A DNA stretch of 64,000 nt from Apodospora peruviana (lineage: Eukaryota; Ascomycota; Sordariomycetes; Sordariales; Lasiosphaeriaceae). A program made the position numbers and the translations under genes. Below, in pieces: positions 46,770 through 57,012 of the stretch (positions are counted from its first letter, which is position 1; every line of letters begins with the position of its first letter). The notes beneath the pieces are model-generated. The model ran no database searches, was not told the origin of the DNA, and worked only from the letters and a program-made list of their open reading frames with translations. The DNA lies in the NCBI GenBank assembly GCA_033439685.1, contig JAUEDM010000004.1, forward strand, positions 2,728,001 through 2,792,000, written 5' to 3'.

Positions 46770-46999
46770 TACATCATTCTACGGTAAATATAGCCATCGA
46801 GTACTCTCCAAGGGTCCTTGCTCGCGACATCTCAGGGCCCCTGGTAGCCATCCTGGAAAATTCTCATTTAAGATGCAAAATATGCCTTGTAAATGCCGTC
46901 TCAGGCCCTAGCAGCCGATTGCAGAAGATGTTACAGACATAGATCTTGCGCGGTTTTGGTAAAGTACTTGATGGCTACTATTTACCGTGGAATGGTGTA
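46770..46999. mobile_element. MITE-like element 2 with ~30-bp terminal inverted repeats
   Basis: The left end (46770-46799, TACATCATTCTACGGTAAAT...) and the right end (46970-46999, ...ATTTACCGTGGAATGGTGTA) are inverted copies with about four differences, mostly transitions, and one indel. The element is about 230 bases, has no open frame of note, and is flanked by TA on each side (46768-46769 and 46998-46999 if the ends are set at CATC), as expected for Tc1/mariner-type non-autonomous elements. A third partial copy of the end sequence (TTTACCGTAGAACGGGGTA) lies just outside at 46749-46767 in right-end orientation, making a perfect 12-base palindrome with the left end. That third copy looks like the solo end of a neighbouring element. 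Confidence 0.7.
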
Positions 47000-47456
47000 C
47001 AACAATGACACATACATACAACCATGGAGATAATAGACCCCGTGTCCGAATAGACCCTACCACAAGGTGGCACAGCATATGGCCGCTACTGTACGGATCA
47101 AATAGTCATGGACAAACTATCGAACAAAATTCCTCGTGAGCCCGATTGCGGCTGGTCCTGCCAATGGCAGCCGTTCTCCCGTCCCCGGGATGTAACATTG
47201 AGGGTCTCGGCAGGAATGTAGACCCTGACTGCCAATGAAAAAGGAGCAGATATCGGGTGATATAATACCATACGGAGCAGTGTAACCTTGACTAAGGTAT
47301 GCAGGTGCCGAAAAAAAAGCGTCAGCTCAGCGTTACACCTGCGTATTACCCAATATGATTCATAGAATCTTTACATATTACTTACCTAGTGTGCTGTGAT
47401 TACTTCGTCCTGCAGCTGCCGTGAATCCTGCATTGTGAACTGCTTACAGATGTACC
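47000..47456. other. Promoter region of the tyrosinase gene
   Basis: About 460 bases without a gene between MITE-like element 2 and the tyrosinase TATA box. No motif beyond scattered AT-rich stretches is recognised. Confidence 0.45.
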
Positions 47457-47463
47457 TATATAA
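47457..47463 (+). promoter_or_regulatory. TATA box of the tyrosinase gene
   Basis: TATATAA is located 69 bases upstream of the ATG at 47532, a typical distance for a fungal TATA promoter. Confidence 0.55.
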
Positions 47464-47531
47464 GGAGAGGGTACGAAGGTCTCTGTAGAGACGGAGGACC
47501 AGTACCAGATTTCTCAACACGGCTCTTAACA

Positions 47532-48674
47532 ATGATTAACAAACTGCACCGACTGCTGGCCCTCGTGGCCGTCTTTTCCAGTCTTGCTGAGACGGTCTAT
47601 GGCAACCCGGTTGAAGTTCGAGGCGGCAAGACCAAGTGCAAAAGGCCAGCAAAGCGACAGGCCTGGTAAGTCCCCGCTCTCCGCTCAATATCCCATTGTC
47701 AATATAATGCTAATATATCTCACCTCGAAAGGCACACACTTAACAATTCACAAAAGAAAGCCTACCTCAATGCCGAGGTCTGCGTCATGAAAACGCCCGC
47801 CCAGATCCAACTCCCCGGCGTGCGCACCGCTTACGACGTGCTCGTCTCCATCCACCAGCTGCACGCCCTGACCATCCACAGCACCGGTGTTTTTCTCCCA
47901 TGGCACAGATGGTACCTCGACCTGCACGAGTCCCTGTTACGGTCCTGCGGATATTCGGGAGCGACCCCATATTGGGACGAAGCCAAAGACGGCAAGCTGG
48001 CCGAGATCAAGAAATCTGCCGTCTTCGCCCCGAACACAAAGCTCAGCTTCGGCAGCGAGGGTTCCGTTGCCCCGAACTTTTGTCTAACTGACGGCCCGTT
48101 CGTCGGCTACCAGAACAGCGTCGGCCCCTGGTGGAAGCTTACCGATCAGTGCATCGGGCGGACATTCATGGGCAACCCTCTGCGGGAAAACAATGCATCG
48201 ACTGTCGCCGCGGGCTGCATGAATCTCAAGACCTACGCCGAGGCGTGGGAGTGTATCTACCTCATCCCGCACGTGACTGGGCACATCGCCATCAGCAGTC
48301 TCCGGGGCGATGCGTCGACCTCGCCGAGCGATCCCGTCTTTTGGTTGCACCACGCGTACGTTGACAAGCTGTGGTTCGACTGGCAGGAGAAGGATCCCAA
48401 GAACAGGAACCTGGCGGTGGGCGGGCCAAACAAGCAGGATCCTGCAGTCGGGTTCATCGAGATTCCGGGTGATGCGGAATGGGAGCGGATCAATCTCTTT
48501 CAGAGCGAGCCGACGGCCGCGCAGAAGGCGCTGATTCCTGCCGGGGATGAAGGCGATGGTGGAAATGTGACGACGCTAAATCACATTTTCACGTCGTATG
48601 GTCTGGTTCCGGATGTGAGGTTGAGGGAGTATATGGATACGCGTGCGGGAGGGCTGTGTTATGAATACGTCTGA
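47532..48674 (+). CDS. Secreted short tyrosinase
   Basis: Two exons, 47532..47665 and 47732..48674, give 358 residues with exact phase (donor GTAAGT). Residues 1-24 (MINKLHRLLALVAVFSSLAE) are a signal peptide. The CuA site is IHQLHALTIHSTGVFLPWHR, with H86, H94 and H103 as likely ligands (H89 is a spare). The CuB site is PHVTGHI plus SDPVFWLHHAYVDKLW, giving the three remaining histidines. The protein lacks the long C-terminal lid domain of melanin tyrosinases and resembles short secreted fungal tyrosinase-domain proteins, some of which work in natural-product pathways. Likely reaction: o-hydroxylation and oxidation of phenols, using O2. The neighbouring SDR and acetyltransferase relic suggest a small-molecule context. 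Confidence 0.93.
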
Positions 48675-49046
48675 GGAGATTGCGGTTAAATCATGTCATC
48701 ACCTTCTTGACTGTTTAGACCTGTTCAAGGTGATCCATAGCGTTACAACTAATGATAAGTACCAGGATACGAAGACTTCTGTCCTAGTCTTACTTGTTCT
48801 GCGCATTATAGTAGTGGAAATAAGGCCCCGATGGAAAAAATAAAGTTCCAAATCATAAATAGCAATTAGAACAGGTACCTATGCCTACGGGTACATAGTG
48901 ATCCGAGCTACGACTCATTCCTGACCTCGTGAGCCTTTGCTTGCATTGTAGAAACGGTAGGTTAACAGTACACTCCGTCCACCCCATACGCATAATTTCC
49001 TTAGCCATCCCCTGAATCGCCGGCAGTGATCCATAGTGGTCATTGG
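48675..49046. other. Short spacer between convergent genes
   Basis: About 370 bases containing the 3' ends of the plus-strand tyrosinase gene and the minus-strand SDR gene; AATAAA-like sequence occurs near 48840. No gene. Confidence 0.5.
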
Positions 49047-50483
49047 TTACAGTGTACCCAGGTCTGGATCCCGCTGCATTTCCGGCACCTTGCCTTTGAG
49101 CTCGTCAATGACTTCTTTCCACACCAATTTCTGCAATGCCCTCGCTTTGTCACTGCCGATGACGGTGGCCGCTTTCCTGTTGACGCGCACAGAAGCTTTG
49201 TCAGAAAATCAACTCACGCAGCCGAGCAGGCAGGCTTCACTGGGATTGTTAGATAATACGGCAGGAACTGTAACAACATACCGGCGGTACTGGTCGGCCG
49301 TCAGCCAGTAATTCAAGAACTCACCCTGAAACGCATCGTCATCAGCCTCTCCTCTACCACCACAAGTAAAGCAATAATACCACTCACATGATTCTCCTTT
49401 GGCTTCAGAGCGGCAGTGACGCAGATCCTGGCGCCCGAATCGGCCGACTTGGCCGTTATCAACAGCGTTAAATAGACACACAGCGAATGAAACCATGATC
49501 TCGAGGCGATGTGGCGGCCGATGTCGGTTTTGACCATCCCGGGACACACACTGTTGACGACGACGAGCGGGCTGTTGAAAGAAGAACCGTTAGTCGCTGC
49601 TGCGAAAAGTGACAGGGGTATGTAAGATAAGTAAAGCGAGGAGAAGGAGGAAGGTGGACAGTGGATTGATGGATGGGTTGCGTATTTTGGGCGGTCCTTT
49701 ACTTACTCGCCGTCCGGCCCGCGTGCCAGTTTACTGATCTCCTCGATCGTGTACATGACCAGAAGCTTGCTGATGGCATAGTTGGGCTCCGAGTCCCACC
49801 ACCGGGATGGCCAGTTTTCCTTGCTGCACACCTGTCGCAGGATGCCGTCGTCTCGCTGCGACCACTTGACCAACTCATCGAGGTCGGGGTAGAGATGGTC
49901 CCGCGAGGTGACGAAGACGAGATGAGCTGGAGATGGTCGCTGATCCCGGCCTCCACGCATCCACGCCAGCAGAAGCAGGCCGATGAGCGTCGTGCTGATG
50001 TTGTTGATCTGGATTGTTCTCTCCCTGCACCACTTGCGCGTCAGACAGATGATCGCTGCCCGATGAGCGCGTGACCTACCATCCTTCAACGCTCTCTTCC
50101 CAGTGAGAGTTGACGATGCCGCCGTTCATAACCACCACGTCCAGCGCGGCGGGGCCGGGAAGAGTGCTTTTGAGCTTGGCCATGAAGCTGGTGCACGACT
50201 CATAGCACTCCAAGTCCAACTCCAGACAGGAGATGTCGCCTTTGCGAGAGATGCCCGCCGCGCCTTGTATGTGCCGTTTCGCGGCATCCCCACGAGACGC
50301 AACGCGGTATGTGATGATGACATTGGCACCAAGGGTCGCAAAGTGCACGGCGGCAGCTAGCCCGATACCCGTGGTGGCACCGACGATGAGAACCGTCTGC
50401 CCGGCAAAGGTCCCGGCCGGGGGCAGCGGTGTTGGCACAAAACGCCCCAGGATCCGGCGTGGAGGAACGTCGAGCAGCATCAC
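49047..50483 (-). CDS. Short-chain dehydrogenase/reductase
   Basis: Five exons, 50483..50080, 50024..49707, 49571..49388, 49325..49282 and 49176..49047, give 359 residues; all phases close through to TAA. The cofactor motif is VGATTGIG (G35, G39, G41), with VVMNGGIV in place of NNAG, a catalytic serine in VTS (S175) and YAISK with Y217 and K221. The first ~25 residues (PRRILGRFVPTPLPPAGTF) are the usual leader of the fungal 'retinol-dehydrogenase-like' SDR group. The enzyme should reduce or oxidise a lipophilic alcohol or carbonyl with NADP(H). Its start is 520 bases from, and divergent to, the acetyltransferase relic, so the two probably once shared a promoter region. The fourth exon is only 44 bases; its boundaries are supported by GTATGT and CAG. 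Confidence 0.93.
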
Positions 50484-51003
50484 GTTCTCTTGGCTTTCGT
50501 GGACGAATCGGAGGCCGAAGCTCAGTGTTTCTACTTGGCAAAATGGAGCGTTTTGGGCTGAGTGTCTAAGGAACTCTTCTAGATGGCATCCAGATAGCGC
50601 TCAGGAAATTCGGAAAGCTTGCCAATTTTCCGATTCCCGTTGCTATGAATCCTCCACGGTCGCATTAGGGTTAGCGTTGCACGAGGAATCCGTACCTGGT
50701 AAACAAGGGCCACTAACATGTCTCCCATGTAGGAGGCGTAGAGGCTAGTTCTCTTGGCCCCAAGCCCCCCAACAGGGGCCAACACCCAGCCAACGGTGAG
50801 TTCGGCCTGTTCGGATAAGACTGCGCGATGATTTCTCGTCCCCCGTTCTTCCAACATCCGACTACAGCTCATCTTTAATCACGTAGGTACCTAGTCAATC
50901 ATATCGCCTCACCTGTCACTAAGCTCGAATCGAGTCTATCACGACGGGATCTATCATCTAGGTATCTACCTGCCTGATTTCGCCACGTCAACAACGAGCC
51001 ACC
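50484..51003. other. Divergent promoter region between SDR and acetyltransferase relic
   Basis: About 520 bases with start codons of opposite-strand genes at each end. A TATC-rich stretch with repeated GGTACCTA/GGTATCTA motifs (50884-50966) lies close to the plus-strand start. No coding region; open frames overlapping the SDR start are shadows. Confidence 0.5.
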
Positions 51004-52656
51004 ATGGCAAGGGGACTGGATTGGGGTGCAGAGAGGAGGGTGCTACGCAAATTCGGGATCAAGTAAGCACCTATCTTTCAATCACTGCCAGAGGCATCTC
51101 GAGACATCCAAGTTCTAACCAACGATTACGTGTCTAGCGAGACATACCAACTGGCCATGTATCTTTCTGGACCAGTACCGCGGCACTGTTCTCTCATGTC
51201 GCTATGCAATCCCCGGTAGGTCTTGTATCGGCAGAGTCGCGGTCTCAACTGGAGGCAGGCAGGCAGTCAAGATCGCTGTCGTCGACACGGTCATGAGATA
51301 TCCGATACTGCAAGTCGGCATGACGAATGTAATTTCCAAGACTCCCTCGTGGATTCAGCTGCAGAGTCTTGACTTGACGCAACATATCAAATGGCTTTAT
51401 GTCGACACGCAATGACGACTTTGAAGAAACGGTGCAGGAGAACTTTTGTGCTCAGCTCGATGATCGTTTCCCGGACATTGGCATTGAGCAGCCACATTGG
51501 AAGATTACCATATTTCGGCAAGGAAGTGCTCCTGTCATGGAGGTCATTGCTCACATGGAATCACCCCCGATTCGACGGAGTAGACGCGAAGGTGTTCCAT
51601 GAAGATTTTCTTGAGAGGCTGAATGTCGAAAACGGAGCATCAAACGAGCAAACGGGCTTGAACGGCGATATTCTTAAACTGCCCCAAGCCGCCCCTTTGC
51701 TTCCCGATCCCAATCGAAAGTTTAAAGAGCATTCCAGTCAAGTTTAAATAACCTCGCCAAGGCATTCTGGGAGGAAACTCGTCCCCAGTTTCTAAATCGG
51801 AACATGTCCCTAGCAGCCTGGTGTCCGATTCGCTCCTCTCCGTATAAAACCTAGTCCCGGGCCTTCTTCATGGATAAGTCATCTCTACTTGCGATCCTGG
51901 GCCTCTGCCGACAGAACAAGACCACCATCACCGCCCTGATGAATGGTCTGGCGCTTATTTCCTTCTCGTCGCACCTCGACAGCAAGGCCGCTCCTGCCTT
52001 TCAGAGTTCTACCATCATGGACCACCGTCGGAATCTGCCTCCGGCGCCGCCAGACGCTCCGTGGGTTCGGTCCGACAGGATAGTAGCAAATTACGTGACT
52101 CAGCTGCCCCATAGATACGATACCGAGCTAGTGGCGCGAATTCGCTCCAAGCTCCCGAGGGTCGATGTCCATGTCAGCGCCAGCGAGACAAAAAGAAATC
52201 TGCTGTTGTCCGCCGACCTCCAGCGCGAGCTTTGGGCCGTGTCGGCGTCAGAATCGGCAGGAGATAGTGGGCAAGCTGCAAGATGGGCTTCGAAACGACG
52301 TGGTCGGGCTGTTCAAGTACGTCACCGACTGGCAGACGACGATGAAGGACATGGCGAAAAGGACACGCCAGTTCTCGTGGATAGTGACAAACGTCGGCAT
52401 GCTGGACGGCAGCGGCAACAGTACATCTGAAGACGACAACAATGGCCAGATGTGGTCGATCAGCCGAGCGCAGTTTGGCGTCAGCGCCGAGATCCCCGCT
52501 GCTGCCATCGAGTTCTCCCCGGTCAGCGTCGCTGGCCAGGGCATGTGTTTCTGTGCCAACTGGCTGGACTTCGCTGTCGATACGACGCTGGGGGAGCGCA
52601 TCATGGCTGATTTGGAAAGGTGGTTAGTCCAACTTGCCAACAGCCGCCAGTCATGA
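51004..52656 (+). pseudogene. Wrecked alcohol-acetyltransferase-like gene (BAHD/AATase superfamily)
   Basis: Six or more blocks of one acetyltransferase can be read in order. They are ARGLDWGAERRVLRKFGI with a clean GTAAGC intron; QYRGTVLSCRYAIPG; QVGMTNVISKTPSWIQLQSL; DDRFPDIGIEQPHWKI; WNHPRFDGVDAKVFHEDFLE (the HxxxD-like active-site region, with His replaced by Pro-containing NHPRFDG); ANYVTQLPHRYDTELVARIR; and VVGLFKYVTDWQTTMK to ANWLDFAVDTTLGERI. They occupy different frames, with changes near 51170, 51405, 51560 and 52250. An in-frame TAG stands at 51852 in SPYKT-stop-SRAF, where relatives carry Gln, so a CAG-to-TAG change is likely. The gene is dead. Enzymes of this family transfer acetyl groups to hydroxyls of small molecules. 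Confidence 0.82.
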
Positions 52657-52804
52657 TGTGCCTAGCTGTTACCGCTTCAAGTTGTACAGTACACGGATCT
52701 GTATAGCATACAGCGTGTAAATGGTGAACCGCCAGCACTTGCAAGCACCATGTTGATCAAGACCATCTTCATTAACTTACCCGTAACGCTTAGGCACCCG
52801 ACTT

Positions 52805-53593
52805 TCACGATGTAGCACGAGTTGCGCCCAACCCATTCGGGTTACCAGCCTTTCCCTCATTACGTTGCCGTCTTCTGACACAGCAACCAGTGAGACAAGC
52901 ACCCATCGCTACGACTAGGATTACTGGAATGCCGGCCACCAGGAACAAGAACAGCGATCTGTTTATACCTCCACCCCAGTTGTCCTGATGCTCCCGCTGG
53001 GGATCCGACCCGGGAACCCACTGTGTAATACTATAGCCTTCGATCTCGGGCGGCTGGGGGCTCAGCGTCGGGATGTCGGTGGGCTGCCACGATATGTGCC
53101 ATGCCGGGACCTTCGCAACGCTCAGCGTCCACACCGAGGGAATCATGTCGCCGCTGGAGCTGGTCGTGCTGATGAAGGCCTGTTCACACCTGGGCGATGG
53201 GCCATCTTCGGGTGGTCCGTTCGGCATCGAGTAATCCGGCGCGCAGCAGTAGGCCGTCGAGACGTGAGCCGTCGTCGTCGCCGCGCCAGAGAGCGTGGAC
53301 GTCGTCATTCCTAGCCATAACGCCGGCCAGCCCTGTGGGCATACTGCCGGGCTGAAGGTGAACTGTCCACCAGCGGGGTCAAGGCAGGCCGTGTACCGCG
53401 GATCCGACGCGTCGGGAAGGAGGAAGGTACGCGAGGTCGTGGTCCCATAGTCGGTGTAAGTCTTCACCGTCGTGGTCAGGAGCGCGGAAATGTCGCAGCT
53501 GGCGGGCTGAGGGAAGGGAGTTGTGAAGGCGTGGATGGGTGCGGTCGCGATCGGCGAAGAGGTAAATGATGTCGTGGTAATTGAGAGAGCCAT
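52805..53593 (-). CDS. Single-pass membrane protein with Thr/Ser-rich ectodomain
   Basis: Start chosen at Met 53593 (MALSITTTSFTSSPI), though Met 53620 is in the same frame; product 262 residues. The ectodomain is rich in Thr, Ser and Pro with several cysteines (PASCDISALL, CLDPAGGQF, CPQGWPALW, YCCAPDYSM, PRCEQAF), as in fungal cell-surface sensors. A single helix near the C-terminus (SLFLFLVAGIPVILVVAMGA) is followed by a CC-containing, Arg-rich tail (CCVRRRQRNEGK), which gives type I topology. No clear signal peptide is predicted from the N-terminus by eye. Family and role are unknown; wall-stress-sensor or mucin-like proteins are possible analogues. Confidence 0.6.
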   Translation of the reverse strand: MALSITTTSFTSSPIATAPIHAFTTPFPQPASCDISALLTTTVKTYTDYGTTTSRTFLLPDASDPRYTACLDPAGGQFTFSPAVCPQGWPALWLGMTTSTLSGAATTTAHVSTAYCCAPDYSMPNGPPEDGPSPRCEQAFISTTSSSGDMIPSVWTLSVAKVPAWHISWQPTDIPTLSPQPPEIEGYSITQWVPGSDPQREHQDNWGGGINRSLFLFLVAGIPVILVVAMGACLTGCCVRRRQRNEGKAGNPNGLGATRATS

Positions 53594-54163
53594 GTTTTTC
53601 GATGCTCTGTATATCATCACTACGTCCTCTGCTGCTGCCGTTCGGGGTTGCGGAACACCGGCCGCGGTGTTGGAAAAAAGAGTGGAGGTTCAAGTTGAGA
53701 TGCAAGAAGATGGCTCCTCTCAGCTTCTGCCTTTCCGGGCGGACAGAAGCAAAAGGTGGCGGATGCGCCCTGCACCGTGACTTGCATGAAGGTTTCGGAG
53801 TAAATTCCCGGGTTTACCCAAGGCAAACGGTTCCTATTGGGTACCTAGGTGGTCAGTTGGCGCCCGGCAAATTTGCAACATGATTAGGTACCTAAGGTAC
53901 GACCCTACCTTGCAGAATAAAGTAAGGGGCATCCATTCAGGGGGCGTGTTGTATCGTCAACATACCTATGTACTGCAGTTGGTTCGAGACCTACCAGGCC
54001 TGTCCTTGTGGGGAAGCAGTACATTCAACAGCCATAGCTCAGGCTCCAGTAATATATCATGTACATGTATCCAGGCACCAGAAAAAGCGTAGTCTTCGCG
54101 GCTATGACTGGATGTGCAAACCCATCATTGTTTCGTGACAACAATCAGGCCTGACAGCTCGCC
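53594..54163. other. Intergenic region, nothing recognised
   Basis: About 570 bases between the start of the minus-strand membrane protein and the start of the GH55 relic, presumably promoter sequence for both. No coding or structural feature. Confidence 0.45.
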
Positions 54164-55440
54164 ATGCATTCTCATCGGGTCCTGCTCTCACTATGGCTCT
54201 GTCTCGGGGCGTGCACTCCTGCCGAGGCTGCCGTTGAGCAGCTGAGCCTCGCGCGCGGAATCGTCGAACGCGCCCAAGCCGAGTCAGACAGGCTCAGCGG
54301 AGGTTGAGTGCCCAATATTATGTCAACACGGCCAATGTCTACCGCCAGATACGCAATTTCAGGATCGACATCACGGCTGCAAGTGACAGGAGAAATATAT
54401 CTTGTGTTCACTATCAGGTTGCGCAAGCTACCAGCATCTGGAACATGTAGCTCATTGCGAAACGAGGAGGAAAACAGCGAGGAATGTGTGCGTATACCCT
54501 GTTGTGTACCCAAGATATATATACAGGGGTTGACCAGCTGATAACGGGTCATTGTCTTTTCGCAGTTGCAGAGAATGGTAGCGGCGCCGTCATGGCGGAT
54601 ATCACGTCTCGAGGTGGACTATACGGCTGTTGTAAGTCGACACAATCGATGATCAGGACCAAACACAGTCCGCTAACTTGCCGTAAGATGGTGGTAACTA
54701 GCAATTTAGTAGCATGCGGCTGCGCCTTGAAGGTTGCGATACGGCTGTCCACATTCTCTGGGGCTGGGGCTTGGTGTGGAAGTCCACTACAGTCAAAAAC
54801 TGTGGCATCTTGTCCCCCCAGCCTCAGCGTGGATGAGAGACTACATGTACCTACACTAGGGACAGGCACTGACGAAGCACCAAGGAATCCCCGAGTCATG
54901 TTGAAGGTTGGAAATGCAAAGGACATGGGGACAGTGGAGACGCAGGATCTTTATCCTGACCACAAAAGGTGCCACTGCCGGCGCCATCTTGATGGAGTGG
55001 AACGTTCAGGCAAAGACGCAGGGTTCTGCTGTTTTATGGGGTAGGTTATCTCACTCGGGATGTGGAGGGAAATTTTCAGATTCCAGGTTTCGATGACGGT
55101 TGACAGAAATACCTTCTGCTGCAGACGTCCGCGTCTGCATCGGAGGAGCACATGGCACCGGACTCACGGAGAAGGAGTGCCCAAGTTCCCAGAATGATCC
55201 AACCGCCCAGTGCCAAGCCGCCAGCTTGATGATGCACCTCACAAAGGGCGCATCGAGCTACTTTGAGAACATGTGTAAGTGTCGGATCGGATAATATACG
55301 ATTCTTTTCTTCTTCGACCAATTTTGACAGCCCTTTTATTCCCCCAAAAAAGACAAATGACTAATCTAATCCGTAATAATAAGGGCTCTGGACGGCGGAT
55401 CACAACATTGACGATGCTGACTTGAATGACGCTTATAACG
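54164..55440 (+). pseudogene. GH55 (exo-beta-1,3-glucanase-like) relic
   Basis: An ATG at 54164 gives a signal-peptide-like start (MHSHRVLLSLWLCLGACTPA). GH55 blocks follow, but not as one frame: QYYVNTANVYRQIRNFRIDI and HYQVAQATSIWNM with a TAG right after; AENGSGAVMADITSRGGLYG; RLEGCDTAVHILWGWGLVWK; GATAGAILMEWNVQAKTQGS; GGAHGTGLTEKECPS; and YFENM-LWTADHNIDDADLN across an intron-like gap. The ~100-residue part that should precede NTANVYRQ is missing, so there is an internal deletion as well as several frame changes. After DADLNDAYN the glucanase sequence stops abruptly. GH55 enzymes cut beta-1,3-glucan outside the cell; this copy cannot. Confidence 0.78.
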
Positions 55441-56383
55441 TCATGCAGATTCTACAAAGAGACGCCCGGGGAAGCCATCTTCCTGTGGGTGAGATCCCTT
55501 AATCGCCTCGACAACGCCCTGGTCAGGCCACAAGGCGGATACCCGGCTGATGAACATTTGGTTTGACAAGTTCAAGTTGATGGAGAACCGATGCAAGGGC
55601 TGGGATGCGAATCTGAACATGGAAAGGCGAAACATGTCAGAATTCATGGACAGCAACGATGGAAATGGGTGCGCGTTGATCATATTGACGCCGACAGAAG
55701 CATCGAGGAAACCGCGCCAAAATCCCTGCCAGCCGAAGGAATATACCCCCCTTTCCTACATGAAACGGAGAGACCGGTGGAGCGAAACCGACAACATCCA
55801 GAACTTGGTATCGGACCAGACCTTCTAACTACAAAGGTACCCGGATAAATGGAGAGAACGAGGGCAAAGACGAGTTTCTTTTCTCGCAATGGATGCTCAC
55901 GCCAAAGGGCGCCGACGTCGTGTTCGGGACGCCGTTGGATCGCAACGCTCTCAACAACGTCAACCAGCTGCTCTACGTCTTCGGCGTCAATGCAATGGTC
56001 CCACAGGCCTTCCCGACCGTCATCATGTTCGACTACTTGGGCATCATGTACCAGGCTGATTACGGTAGCTGGGACCCGAGAGACCCGTCGCTGCGCACCC
56101 TGGTCATCGGCCTGAACCTGTACATGGCCAGCCAGAACTGCTACGTGAGCAACGTCAAGTTCCCGTCAACCAGAACCAGCACTTCTTCACGTTGGCTGAC
56201 ACCGCCGCGGCTGCCGGCCGACCCAAGCAGTGGAACGGTGTCATATTTGCCAACGGCACCCGCTTCGGACGAGCCTCTCCTCCGGATTTCAGCCCCATGT
56301 ATCCCCCACTCAAGCCGGGGATCAAGTTCATGAAAGGCACCGTGGTGCAACCCCTTGGTGGTGCCACTGCCATGGATTTTTGA
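55441..56383 (+). pseudogene. 5'-truncated PLC-like phosphodiesterase relic
   Basis: The sequence begins without a start codon, directly after the GH55 relic, with ETPGEAIFLWVRSLNRLDNA, then MNIWFDKFKLMENRCKGWD, FMDSNDGNGCALIILTP, EFLFSQWMLTPKGADVVFG, FPTVIMFDYLGIMY and VIGLNLYMASQNCYVSN. This order matches the C-terminal half of secreted fungal PLC-like phosphodiesterases (PI-PLC X-type TIM barrel). The N-terminal half, including the first catalytic histidine region, is absent. At least three frame changes occur (near 55550, 55700-55840 and 56165). The end, FMKGTVVQPLGGATAMDF-stop, appears natural. Non-functional. Confidence 0.75.
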
Positions 56384-57012
56384 TTTGGGGGCGTGGCTAC
56401 ACATTAGATTCTTTTCCTTTGTTTCGGTTTTGGTTTCATGGACTTTGGAAAGCTTTTTGGACAGATGGTTCGGGCCGAGAGTCATGCGAGTCACTGGATA
56501 TTCAGCTTCAGATGGGTCACTACTGTATACCTACCTACCTACCTAGGTAACTTTGCAAGACTATCGCAGGTTTCGTCAAGACGGCCAATTACACTTCCTC
56601 CAAGGCGTTCGAGTTCTTTCTCGTTGGCACAAACTTAGAAGTCCCGCGCTTTTTCGCTCTGTAGAGACTAGTACTACATGTAGTGAGGACACGGCGCAAC
56701 TTGATATCCGCTCGGCGCCTGTCCCGGCTTTCGGCGGAGCCTCTTTCCCGCAGACCGAGACCCAGAATCGCAGGTCCAATAAGGTTGCGGTCGTATCTGC
56801 AATGATTCAATAAAGTATCTGCAGTGATTCAATATGTGGAGAGCAAAAAGGCCTAATCTCTTTTCTCCAAAGGAAGTATTAGGAGGCGTCAAGGCAAAGC
56901 CCAGATGAGGTTGCATTACAAGACCGCTCGGCGCCTGCTCACAAAATCCGGTTTGTTCCAGTCTCTCATCCCTATTCCCCACAAGCAGCCTCTTTTCTCC
57001 AACATCGACAGT
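56384..57012. other. Intergenic region upstream of the small secreted protein
   Basis: About 630 bases between the PLC-like relic and the next gene. A short near-duplicated segment (AAGTATCTGCA.TGATTCAAT, around 56798-56830) is the only structure noticed. Confidence 0.45.
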
